A stretch of DNA of 64,000 nucleotides from assembly GCA_009746045.1 (NCBI GenBank), contig RPFO01000359.1, forward strand, positions 1,823,991 to 1,887,990. Direction: 5' to 3'. A model generated the notes under the pieces. The model saw nothing but the letters and a program-made list of their open reading frames with translations. It was not told the origin of the DNA and did not search any database. Below are positions 1 through 10,583 of this stretch, one piece after another. The DNA comes from Mesostigma viride. Its lineage: Eukaryota > Streptophyta > Mesostigmatophyceae > Mesostigmatales > Mesostigmataceae. Made by a program: the position numbers and the translations under genes. The number at the start of each line of letters is the position of its first letter. Position 1 is the stretch's first letter.

Positions 1-1875
1 GCCGCATCGTGCTGAAGTCCGACCACCGCCCTGTCTGTCGTGGCTGCTGACGCCGCAGTCTCCGCCTAGCTCCAAACATCTTTATATATTAGCATTACGC
101 AAGTGTTGCTACGTTTCGAGCAGGGCAATGCGGAGTGTTGGTCCAGTAGCTCAGCAGGTCCGGCTCCAGAATCCTGCTAGGAGCTGTTTTTTTTTCCGGC
201 CGGCTCTGTTTTCGGCCAGGCTGACATGGCGCTACGGGTTATGGCTGAGCCGACGCACTGTTGCTGCTGACGGCACCTATCCCCCGGCTTCCGGGTTGCG
301 GCTGCACGCACGACCACCACCGCGACCGCCTGACGACGTCGCTGTCTCAGGTTGTTTTTTCCCGGTGCTGCTTTTCTTTGACGACATTGTTACGGTGTGG
401 CTCAGGTTACACCTCGTGTCTTTTGAGGGTGGCTCCGGATGAGCGGACAGTAGGGATTCATGGCTGCCTTTCTTTTTTTTGCATGGGCAGCCTACCCTTG
501 CTGTTTAAGGACTGTGGCACGTTCTTAACCCATAGTCCGCTGACCCATTTTTGGCACTTTCATACCCCTGAAAATGAAAAAAATCATAACTCACAGGCCA
601 CAACTCCAAATACCCCCAACCAAGATTCTAGGAGTATCTACACTTCAAGGGCTTTCAGAATATGCAATAATACCTTGGCTTTATCAAAGCATTTGGATGA
701 TAGCTCCAGTCAAAGTTGGCCAAAAGACGATCTTTTTTCCCCAAGGAAAAGTCTACCCCACCCTAACTTCCCAGGGAGGGCAGGGAATCTCAATAACAAC
801 ATTGGACAACTTAGTTGGATAGTCCAATGGTGGTTTCCTTGGGTCAGACCACCCGGATAACCCATTACCCCTATACAACGTGCTCATACATGTGTGTGGG
901 TTACGCGCGTGTAAACAGCTATCTATGACATGCAACACAATAATGCATTATAACAAGCTATCAAAGGCTGCCAAAAGTGCTGGAATACAAACACGTTGCC
1001 TACCTGCACTGACGGAGTGGTATACTCCAAAGAAATGCCAAAAACTGGGCACTTTCAGGGCTAATACCACTCTTTACAACAGGCATGGAACTTGCTGAAA
1101 TATGCATGGATACAATCGTCATTTATAATGCATGGGATACGTATTCCGCTGCAAACAACACGCAAATACGTTGTCGTACCTGGCTCGTTCATGCCCTACC
1201 CGGATTCCGCTGGCCGGGACCCTCATATCTCACACATACTGATGCTCTACATGCAAAGGCCGCCATAGCCGCATACTTCATGATCCGCCATGACTACCAG
1301 GTCGATGTTCCGTGCAAAGATGGCTACTAAACTAGTCCGCATTCTCAGCAAACGCTGCAGCCGACGTCCCATACCCAAACTGGATGCCCGGGCTGGCGCA
1401 GATTTGCCCGGCCATAGGGAGGAAATCGACCTATGATAAGCTATGACTCATCTGGAACTGACGACCAGGAAAGTTATATTTTCCTACCTGTATTTTCCCA
1501 ACCCTATAAATCTGGCCGTGCCTGACCTACGAAAATCATGCATCGTCATTCTGAGCAACATTCTGAACCGTTTCAAGCCGTGAGACGCAAACATTTCGTA
1601 ACAGCGGCACGTTGGCAGCCATATCTCATTACGCGCGCGCGCGAGCGAAAATTTCCCGCCAAAGTCACGTGATACCTGCTCAATGCACGTTGTAATTACC
1701 AGGCTATGGCGAATATTACCCCCAAACCTATGCACCACCCTCGTCCCTAAGTGTCCCCGGACCCACCGGACCACTGACATCCGTCACAAGTGGCGCGGCG
1801 CTCTCGGCGCGGCGCGAAATTCGACCGTTAGTCAAACCCCCCGACAGGTCGGGGGGTTAACGGACTAAGGGTTAA
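1..1875. other. Unassigned AT-mixed sequence
   Basis: No open frame here resembles a known protein, and all are short. Poly-T runs occur near 187-195. The only structured item is the hairpin at 1835-1858. It may be 3' flank or intron of a gene outside the window. Confidence 0.4.
1828..1868. repeat. GC-rich nested inverted repeat
   Basis: An 11-bp perfect stem (AACCCCCCGAC, 1835-1845, with GTCGGGGGGTT, 1848-1858) with a 2-nt loop sits inside a second inverted pair, TTAGTC (1828-1833) and GACTAA (1863-1868). It lies only a few bases outside the TTAA-flanked element at 1876. Confidence 0.6.
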
Positions 1876-3593
1876 CACGTCGTACGTAACCCTACCTATT
1901 TTTAGGACTGAGTTGAACTCAGTCCTAATTTTAGGACTGAGTTTTTGGGTTTCGTAGAAAATTCGCCCCGGTCAGAGTGTTGGACAATAAAATTCTCTCA
2001 AAATTTATTCAAATACTACGTGAAAAGACCTTTCTTGGACATATTTTTGGGATTTTTTTTGATTTTGTTTGGGCGGCTAAATGTACGGTCAAAGTACAGG
2101 TGGTAAGGGTACTTTTTCACGCGAAACGTGAGTTCCGGAAATGCACGACCTAGCCATGGCGGCTTGCGCCCATGCATGCAGTTTACGTTTGCGGACGATT
2201 GAGCTGGTCAAACTCAGGAAGTAGATTTCTTATGTCTTAAAGATGACACAGGCAAAATTTTAGCCCGCGGAGATGCGATTTACCAGGTGTCGGCACTGCT
2301 CTTGGTGGAAAAAACTGCGATCAGGCAGGCTGACGGAATTGATGACTAAAACTGCTTTCCGGCGCAGGTCGAAGGGTTTATATGCTTCTTTCTACTAATT
2401 ATCATGCATTTTCGTAGAATAAAGTCAGTGGCAGTAAAGATTTGATGATTTCAAGCACTCTGTCACGTCATGCTTTGTGTGCCGGCAAGTGTCACTTTTG
2501 CGGGCACCGCCTGGGCCAAGGTAACGCCATCCGTGAACGGTAAAGCTGAAATATCGTTGCCTCATCGTTTTTTGATGTTCTTGAATGAGTTTAAGCTTGC
2601 GAGGCGTTGTCAGTTTCGAGTCTTGATGCGCTTTCTTGACCGTTGCCTGCCCCTCTCTAAAACCCCCTTTTTTGATGATGTTACCAGGCATTTGCCTTAC
2701 CCTAGTGTAATTGTGCAGGTTTTTAGGCGCTTAATGGGTTTAAATACCTTCATAGATGTTAGTTCTTCTTTTGCTACGTTCATACTGCATGATTGTGTGG
2801 CCATGGGCTGCATCAAGCATGCTTTCGAGCTTACACTTGTGAGTGAAAAGTCTTGGTGATAAACCACTGTCATAATGTGCCAGCAAGTATGTTGGCCATG
2901 TCATGGCAAAGCAAAACAGCTTTAGCCATGTCTATTCTTGTTAGAAACAATTGAAATATGCTTAACCTACCCATCATATTGGTGGTTAAGACTTATAATA
3001 CAACCCTTTGTAGGTAGGTATCCATACCCATTCCCTACGTGCGTGCATAGGCTCTCACACATACTAAGGTATCATATAACTGCAATATGATGATGCAAGC
3101 ATGTTGTCCTATTATGCTAGAAGGGAAATGAGTTGATTGGCATGGTTGGTTGCCACGGTGGTGTGTAGTATGACCGCACTTACATGCTAGCATTTTGCTA
3201 GCAAGGCCCAGTCCTATTATAGGACTGGCAGTATTTTGTGTGTTTCAGGCAGTGCCTGTGGCCAAATTGAGTCCAGTTTTTTTCTACAGGTCAAGAACTA
3301 TATTTTTTACATGCCTATATTTTTTCAACATGCATATGGAATTTATTCAATTTTTCCCAATCGTGCTTCCACACAAAAATGCAAAATCGCGAGTAAGGGT
3401 CCACACCCCAGTAAAATTATACATGATTTGGTCAATGTATGATTTTTTATGCATATGCCCAAGCATTAGCATGATATTGAGTGCTATTATGCATATCAAA
3501 CATATGGGGTACCCCCCTACCCTTACCGCTACATGATCTCAAAGTTGGCATACTCAGTCCTATTTTTAGGACTGAGTTTGCACGTACGACGTG
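1876..3593 (+). mobile_element. TTAA-flanked non-autonomous DNA transposon, copy 1 (1,718 bp)
   Basis: The ends are inverted: TTAACACGTCGTACGT at 1872-1887 and its complement at 3582-3597, so the element (CACGTCGTACGT ... ACGTACGACGTG) is bounded by TTAA on both sides, as for piggyBac-type insertions. Just inside the ends are palindromes: ACTCAGTCCTAA/TTAGGACTGAGT at 1917-1942, and ACTCAGTCCTA/TAGGACTGAGT at 3552-3577. The longest open frame (2470-2859) has no recognised domain, so I call it non-autonomous. The interior matches the element at 54,991-56,702 over most of its length. Confidence 0.75.
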
Positions 3594-3597
3594 TTAA

Positions 3598-6500
3598 TTC
3601 ACGCGTCGCCAAACATTTGTTTCAGTTGTGGGGGAAACTCTTCCTTTTCTTGTTGAGCATCATGACAGTGGAGGCGTTCTAGGTTGAGCTTTGGTTCCTC
3701 CCACGTGGATGGTGGTTTGGTTTTGGTGGGGAGGAGAACAACGGCATCTGAGTTGTTCCCACTATCAACATGGTACTATGGATAGGGCGAGCTCCCTAGG
3801 AGTTGTCCAGCTAGAGTGGTCCAGATTGGTGGCAGCTACGTCTGGTTACCCTGAGCAATTTTTTGCGGGGGAGTGGACATCCTGGCTGTCTGCAATGTAA
3901 TTTCCAGACGGCATCACACATGCCAGGGCAGAACAACAGCAGGTACGGGGTCATTCCACTATCATACTTGGACAGCTGTGTCTAGTTACCCTGAGAAAAT
4001 TTCTGCGGGGGAGTGGATATCCCAGGTCTGCCAAAGGGGTTGCCAGATGCTATCATGGAGGCACATGGCATGGTAGATGCCACCACATCAGGGGACATCG
4101 GGATACCTGCAGTGGGTTGTCCCCAAAAGGGTATCACATGAGTTGGATATCCCAGGTCTGCCAAAGGGTTGCCAGATGCTATCATGGAGGCATATGGCAT
4201 GGTAGATGCCACCACATCAGGGGACATCGGGATACCTGCAGTAGGTTGTCCCCCGGAGGGTATCACACGGGCACCCATGAGTTGCCAGGGGTCTCTTGCA
4301 TGGGTTGCCCACTTGCCAGACGGTGTCCTTTGACACATGTTCCCAGAGGGGGTGGACCACTTGCTTGACAACGTCCCCTTACAAGTGGGGTGTGGGTCAC
4401 TTGCCAGTTGGGGCCCTTACCTGCGCCAGACCATTGTGACCACACATTTACTTCTCCGAGGACATGATGGTTACCACTGCTTGTTGGCAGATGGCCCCTG
4501 TTGGGCCTAGGAGGTGCACTAGGACAGCAAGTATGGACACCAGGGCTGCTGTCATAGTTCTTATCTGTGAATATATCTGATATAGTTCTCAGATCAGAAT
4601 TTTTGACACTGGGCAAGGCGCTTTTAGGCCCATTCTCTTGACTTTTGGGCAGTTGTGCTGGCTGTTGGACCACCTCAGGCCCTTGTCACTCCTTAGGCTT
4701 AGGAGTTCTGGCTACCTGGCACTTGGTAGTAGCCATGTTAGAGTCAGCTGTCTTGACAGGTTGGCAGTCTGTGGTTTGCCTACTAGGCAGTTTTTCTGAG
4801 TGCCATAGTGAAGGTTGCTGGCTCCTTCTTGCAGCTGATTGACGTTCAGTCCGGGAAGTTGACAGCATGTGGTCATTCTTCCAAGCAGCTTCTGGAGCCA
4901 GGCTCATTGGTGTCCGTTCCAGGCCTCCTTAAAGCAGCTTAGTCACTTCCCCATCGCGTGACCGGCGCAAGCAGCTAGTCTTGGTTGTCCAGTCAGGCAA
5001 CCGCTGTGTTGACTACCCACATGTGGGGGTGGTCCAACGCTGATTGGGCGTGGTGGCAGTAGCCTATTGGGGACTTGAGGCCAGTGGGGGATTGGTAACT
5101 TGTCAATGGCGGACATGGTGCATGGAGGCGACGCTGGAGAGTATCCTGGTGGTTGACTAGTGCTGTTGGTGGTGACTGCAAGCACTCAATGGTGGAGACT
5201 TCATCAAGCACTGCATGGTGGCCGCTGGGACTCTGGTGACTTGGGGACGCCCAAGTGACGCGTATCTGTAATGCTGGTGCCTGCTCCTGACGCTGTGTTG
5301 GGTCCTGCCTGCTGGTGGACATCAAGCCAGCCGTGTGCAGATGAGTAACCTCCTACCCTTGCTTTGCCCTGCTATGGACTTATCCTTGCTTGCATGGTGC
5401 CAGGATGGCTTGTTGTCTTGATAGTACACCATCCGCCCTTGAGCTGATTGCTTGCACAGCATGATGGTTGTATGAATAGGACTGCTTGCACGGGGGGTCT
5501 GGCATCATGTTTGCATGGGTAGGATGTCCTTGTGGGTTGGATGATGGGCGGGATCAACGGAGCTACAACTGTGGGGCCGGCTGGAATCTTTGGCATGACA
5601 GTGATGACAATGGTGCCCACTCCGTTGCCTCTTAATTGAGGAGTTGGACTACTGGGTGCTGGGCGGGGGCTCACATGAGCTTAGAGGTGTGGGTTTGTTG
5701 AGGGACCCATTCAGCCCTTTACCACCCTTACAACCTGCCTCATATGCATCAGTATCCGTGGTACACTGACATTAATACCATTTGGCAGTCTACGTGGTTC
5801 ACGAACATGGATACTACCTTCCATGCTTTGACTAGGGGGACATTGTTCAGTCTACTTGCTAGGGCCCTGCCAAGCTGAGGGTGTATCTGTTTGATGACTG
5901 ATGGCCTCATCCAGCATACCCTTATGCTGCCCTACTTGTGCAACCTTGTCTTGGGCTCCTTCGATCCTAATGCCCACATTACCTTGCATGGTAGTGCCAC
6001 CTGGATGGTTGCGGGGAGTGATGTTGTTGCTGGGGGCCCTGCCAAGCTTGAGCACATCAGTTGCCTGATTGGTGATTGCTTTCAGTTTGCTCTCAAGCTG
6101 CCCTGTATGCAACTCCGTCTTGGACACTTTGCTGTAGTGCCCATCCCATCTTTAGTCATGAGGTGCATAGGACGCCGTTATAGAGAGACCCTGCAGGCCA
6201 CCAGTGGGTCAGTGGGCTGAGAGACAGGCCTCCCCCACCCTTCTCTGGTTGGCTGGGCCTCTGTCCTTATGCGTATTCCATGGCGTTTGTTCCTGCTAGG
6301 TTATGCTGTCAATCTTGGGAACTGATACCAGGATTATTACAGCTTATTCTACGCAGAAGGGTGGAATTACTAGGCATGCTGGTAGTCTCCAGTTTACCAG
6401 TTATGCTGAGGGGGATTTGTGTGGGGAGCAGGGCGTGCAGGGGATTGGGCTGCGTCTAAACCTTGCATGGGGTAGCGTGTGCTACGCTTTACCAGTTGGG

Positions 6501-8717
6501 GCATACCGTTCATAATGCTGGTGAGGCATTACTGATCTTCTGCTATCCCTATCAAGGCTGTGGATGGTTTCCCAGGCATCTTATGGAGAAATAGTGTGCC
6601 TTGGCTCATAAAAAGCCACTGGCTATGGGTTGAGAGTACTAGCTACTAAGGAGATGTGGCTTTACCTCACTCTACTCCTGTGGGTGCGACTGGAGGGGGG
6701 GAAATTTTGTTCTGGTGGGGAGGAGATCTATGAGGATCATAGCGTGGAGACACCTTGGGATTTCAGTTCATCTTTTCTGGGTCTCCTCATAGATCCCTGA
6801 CTAGATGGTATCCTGGTTTCGCTGGCCATCGGTGGGCTATTTTGGCTGTGCTTTGTTGCATCTCCCCAACCTGCTGACGGGTACCCACTGGAGACAACCC
6901 TGTCCACGGCCTCATCATGGGCGTACTTCTGAGATAACCTTGCTCTTCATGAGGCGACCCTGTTGGCGACGTCTTCCTGCTGGATTGCTCCTGTCTCTTG
7001 GTGACTGCACTTCCACCTGGGGCGCTGTTGACGTTTCCTCGTTCCAGTTTGCGTGGACTGCCGGGTGTCAGCGGGCCTTGGACTTGCTGCAGCAGAAGCT
7101 CATGCCAGCCCTGTGTTAGGATTGAGCATTCTTGGCATCCATCCAGCCTGCTATGACCTGATGAGCCTTGGACCCTGGCAGCCCAGTTAATTATGGGGGG
7201 TTGGCTGTATAGAGGGTTAGCCTTGCTACATGACACTATGCTTCCTGCCCTGATCAAGCAGTGAGAGCTGTCAGTATTCATGGCATGGATCCCTGTGGAT
7301 GACCCGTTATCCCTGGGAATGTCAGGCTTGTCTTCACCCGTGGACTCTAGCTGAGGGAGGGTGGTGTCCCAGAACCTGGAGTGGCCTCACCTTGTTTGGC
7401 TTAGGTGCCTTGACCCTGTTTACTCCTTCCTGGATTCATGTGGACTCATCGAATCTGACTGGGATCTGAGTTGAGTGGGATGGACTCTTGGGGAGTTTGG
7501 TGGACTAAGCTGAGATGACATCCAGATTTGGTGACCAGCTTCTGAGGATAGTTGAGGGGATCTGAGCCTGGATGGCACATGGAGAGTGACTTCTGTGTTG
7601 TACCCCGACATATGGAGTTGTTCACCTAGGGCTTGATGCCTGGTATGATTAAGACACGTGGTTCATGTATGCACACCAGCCTGTATGAGAGTGGCTCCCC
7701 TTTTTGTGGCTCATCTGCTGCATAGGATGTATGCATTGTCACCAGGACCTGAGTTTGATATGAGGCCTACTGAGGGGCAGGACATGCTAGCAGCCTTACC
7801 TGAGGCCTTGAAGGAGGCATTTACTCAGTTGCAGCCAGTGAGTATGGGAGAGGCTTCCTACAGGGAGCTGTTGGAGTTTCAGTTCAGAAGGGTGACTTTG
7901 ATTTGGTTCCTTCTTTCTCCAGCTCAGCCAGAAGGTGTTTTCCTTTGGAGACTTCTACCTCTTTTGCAATCCCGGGTTGCCCAAGTACACTGTGGAACTT
8001 AGGGTCCGTCTGATGCCACTACGGGTGCTGGTGCCCTGATAGGTGCTAAGTGGTCTGTGGTCAAGACCTTTCTGCAGTTCTGGTGAGCGTACAGATCAGG
8101 GGTGAGCAGGCACAAGACGTCCTCTACTTGGGTGATGGACCCGGCGAGTCAGTCTGTGGTGCTCCTCTCCTGGGGCATGCTTTCGCTATGCTGTCCAGAT
8201 GGTGGCAGGGGCTACTGAGACTTGCATGGTGCTGCAGGTCAGCAGGAACTGGCCAGAGTTGGCCCACGTGGTGGAGCAGTTTCCCATGTGTGGACCCAAT
8301 GGCAAGGTGGCCTGAATGGGGATTGGTATAGCCTGTGAGGAACAGGGCTGAGAAGGAAAGGGGGCTTTGGATTGTGGTGTGAGGGGGGGGATTCCAGGAT
8401 GGATGATGGGGGGGCTCCATTCCAGTTCTGATGTTCCAGTCCAGAGTTCCAGAATTCCAGAATGATGACGGGATGACTTCCCGTATTGCTGTGATTATCT
8501 GGGCTTGTAGTGGATAAGGATGTGACTTGTCTTCTTTAAGCACCTGTGACTAGATGTTTATGAGATAGGAGGCCCTGGCTTCAGGGATGTAAAAACCCAT
8601 CTGCTTGTCCCAAGAGATGGTGGACTTCCTGTTTATTGTTGTGTTGTTCTTGTGTAGGTTGTTGTTTATTCTTCTTGGCTTCTAGGAACTGGGAGTTCCT
8701 GTCTTGAGGGGGAGATA
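3598..8717 (+). pseudogene. Degenerate Ty3/gypsy-type retrotransposon interior
   Basis: The stretch has no long open frame. One piece at about 7,030-7,113 reads F-Q-F-A-W-T-A-G-C-Q-R-A-L-D-L-L-Q-Q-K-L, which fits the RT/RNase H junction of Ty3/gypsy polyproteins (F-x-W-T-x-x-C-Q-x-A-F-x-x-L-K). It is on the same strand as, and upstream of, a polypurine tract (GAGGGGGAGA, 8706-8715) abutting an LTR. The 5' LTR and an intact gag-pol are not visible. The 5' limit is uncertain, and part of this region may be unrelated sequence. Confidence 0.5.
3845..4280. repeat. ~130-bp tandem duplications
   Basis: A 130-bp unit is repeated in direct orientation. ATATCCCAGGTCTGCCAAAG starts at 4017 and again at 4147, and the match continues to about 4277. 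A related, more diverged pair precedes it (GGTTACCCTGAG near 3844 and AGTTACCCTGAG near 3984). Confidence 0.8.
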
Positions 8718-9417
8718 TGTAACAACCAAATGTTACATCCAAAGTTTTCCTACTGGTGACCTTATTATGAGTTCTTGGGGACAATTATTTGGATAGTTAG
8801 GAGGCTTCGACGTATGATTGATATTGGGCCTGCTGAGATCTGTCGAATTATTGTTCTACCCTCATTGGTCGTGGCCTGATCCACGTGGGGTACTTTGCAT
8901 GGTTTAGTTCAGCCAGTCATAGATTCTCTTTAAGACTGTCGTACCTGGTGGATCTGGTTCCAGGTCACGGAGATTCTGTAGTGCTGGCCTTGTGCTGTGT
9001 TGTGGATTCTGAGGACAGGATCTTACCTTGAGTGATCCTCACTTTTGATTGGTTCTTTCGGGTTAGGGTTGAGCCGACTCTGCGTGCACGATGACTTTTA
9101 TACTGTTTGTGGCGGCCGTGCATGTGTGCGTGTAAGAAAGCTAAAGCTATGGTGTAATTCAAGGGTTTCCTTGTTTCATCAATCAAACAACCCTCGCTAA
9201 AAGTCAACTATAACTTCAACAGATAGTCGACTTGGATATAACTTGTCTGTTGTGTCTAACAAGGGTGGGGACTCATTCCCTTAACTGTTGAAGATCCATC
9301 TTCATTGCTTCTCTGGACGTGAAGTTATCTGTCGCGACTCCAACCCAGGTATAAAGATCTTTTCACATCAATGTTGAAACTGAGGCTGTTGCAAACACAA
9401 CATTCTTAGTCGTTACA
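8718..9417 (+). mobile_element. LTR (700 bp), 3' LTR of a Ty3/gypsy-type element
   Basis: It starts TGTAAC and ends GTTACA (the usual TG...CA with short inverted termini), and is preceded immediately by a purine tract (GAGGGGGAGA then TA). Length is 700 bp. No second copy is in the window, so direct comparison with a 5' LTR is not possible. Confidence 0.65.
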
Positions 9418-9567
9418 TGGAGGTAGGTCGGCCATAGCTAAAAACTAAATCCTCATTACTAATGTGCAAAGGGAGGATCAGGGCCGTCTTCAGGCCAGAA
9501 TGCATTTGGCATCCTCTCTTTGACGTGAGCCCAGGACAACCTGTACAAGTGCTTAGAACTCAGGGCA

Positions 9568-9627
9568 ATGTGCCACATGTACTCCCAACGGAGTCATGTT
9601 CCTAATTAACAAATTAATTAATTAATC
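9568..9627 (+). mobile_element. Retroposon 3' tail (shared hairpin plus ATTA-rich tail)
   Basis: The sequence GTGCCACATGTA, then CTCCCAACGGAG, then TCATGTT is followed by an ATTAATTA tract. It matches tails of the LINEs and SINE-like inserts at 46.3, 53.2, 53.9 and 54.8 kb. A 5' part may extend back to the LTR end near 9,418. Confidence 0.55.
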
Positions 9628-9630
9628 CCC

Positions 9631-10328
9631 CCCATCCCATATTCATTCCCCTGAGGACTTATGCTCACCTGACGCAGTCACGTTTAAATAAAGCCTATCC
9701 TAAAAACTTGTCAACATAGGTGCCTGACAGTCTATCTTCCCGATGGGTTTTACTGAAACACATATTGCCAAATCGGACAGGAGGCCCTGCAGCCATGCAG
9801 GTAAAGACTCCACGCGCTTGTTTCTCCATGCAAGATGCAAGCAGTCCCCTGCATGCAGAAGAAGCGGGCAACGTCCTGGACCTGAGGCCTGCACAGGATA
9901 GGAATCACAACCAACAATAAAGTTCTCATTGACGAGAAGGAACAAGGACACCCTTCTTGCGTAGATGAAGCCTGGTCGGGCACTTGCCCTGGTGCTGCTA
10001 TGCCTGCCCGCACTTCGCCTTCCGTCGAATGTCTTGCCCATGGTGCCTTCGGCACGGTGGCCAGGGATGACCACGGTGATTGAGACCCCGGTCTCTAGTG
10101 CAGCGCTTGCATGCGCTGAGCAGATCCCTTGCACCACGTTCTTTACTGACTTTCATGCAACGTGGTCAGAGCCATGTAAGAATTCTCCTTGAGAGGATAG
10201 CCAGAAGGAGCCAGCAGGTCATCGCCACGTCTGGTCCTTCAAGCAAAAGTTGAAAACAGCTTTATCCCTCACAGCCGTGTGCAGTGCTGTCTTGTCCTGG
10301 TATTCCCATCCCAGTCCTGGTATTCCCA
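9631..10328. other. 3' flank of the giant gene
   Basis: No gene is recognised in this 0.7-kb stretch. It should contain the 3' UTR of the minus-strand giant gene. A 145-codon minus frame (9700-10137) has no recognisable domain. I see no clear TGTAA-type polyadenylation signal close to the stop. Confidence 0.4.
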
Positions 10329-10583
10329 TCACAGCCGCGTGTACGGCTTGAGCCGCGCCAAGTCCTCCCTCAGCTCCTTGTTCTCGGCCGCCATCAGCTG
10401 CAGCGACGCCGTGCCGGACGCAAGCTGCTCCTGCAGCAGCTGCTGCTGCGCGCGCGATACCGGGTCCATGTCGTCGCCCAGTGTGCTGGCGCCGGCACCG
10501 AGGGGTTGCGATGTGCTGGCGCCTGCCATCGGGTCGGAGATGCTTCGCTGCGCTTCTAGCTCCGTCACCTTGCTCTCCAGTGC
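10329..10583 (-). CDS. Exon 4: C-terminal coiled coil of the giant Sfi1-repeat gene
   Basis: The acceptor (CGAGCACAG) opens a phase-0 exon of 84 codons and a TGA. It starts A-L-E-S-K-V-T-E-L-E-A-Q and ends L-R-E-D-L-A-R-L-K-P-Y-T-R-L. Joined to the end of exon 3 (Y-E-R-V-L-H-E-C-A), the heptad pattern runs across the junction, which supports the splice. A Gln-rich segment (A-Q-Q-Q-L-L-Q-E-Q-L) and a second coiled-coil segment follow. This could be a dimerisation tail. Confidence 0.7.
   Translation of the reverse strand, partial: ALESKVTELEAQRSISDPMAGASTSQPLGAGASTLGDDMDPVSRAQQQLLQEQLASGTASLQLMAAENKELREDLARLKPYTRL

Noticed and set aside
137-195. Possible tRNA or Pol III gene (TAGCTCAGCAGG resembles an A box, followed by GGCTCCAGAATCC and a T run)
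   Set aside because: The A- and B-like boxes are only a few bases apart and no cloverleaf can be drawn, so I do not call an RNA gene.
2470-2859. 129-codon open frame inside TTAA element 1 as a transposase
   Set aside because: It has no recognisable transposase motif, and the homologous stretch in element 2 is not open in the same way.
9700-10137. 145-codon minus-strand frame downstream of the giant gene
   Set aside because: No domain, no splice signals joining it to the gene, and it lies past the TGA stop of exon 4.
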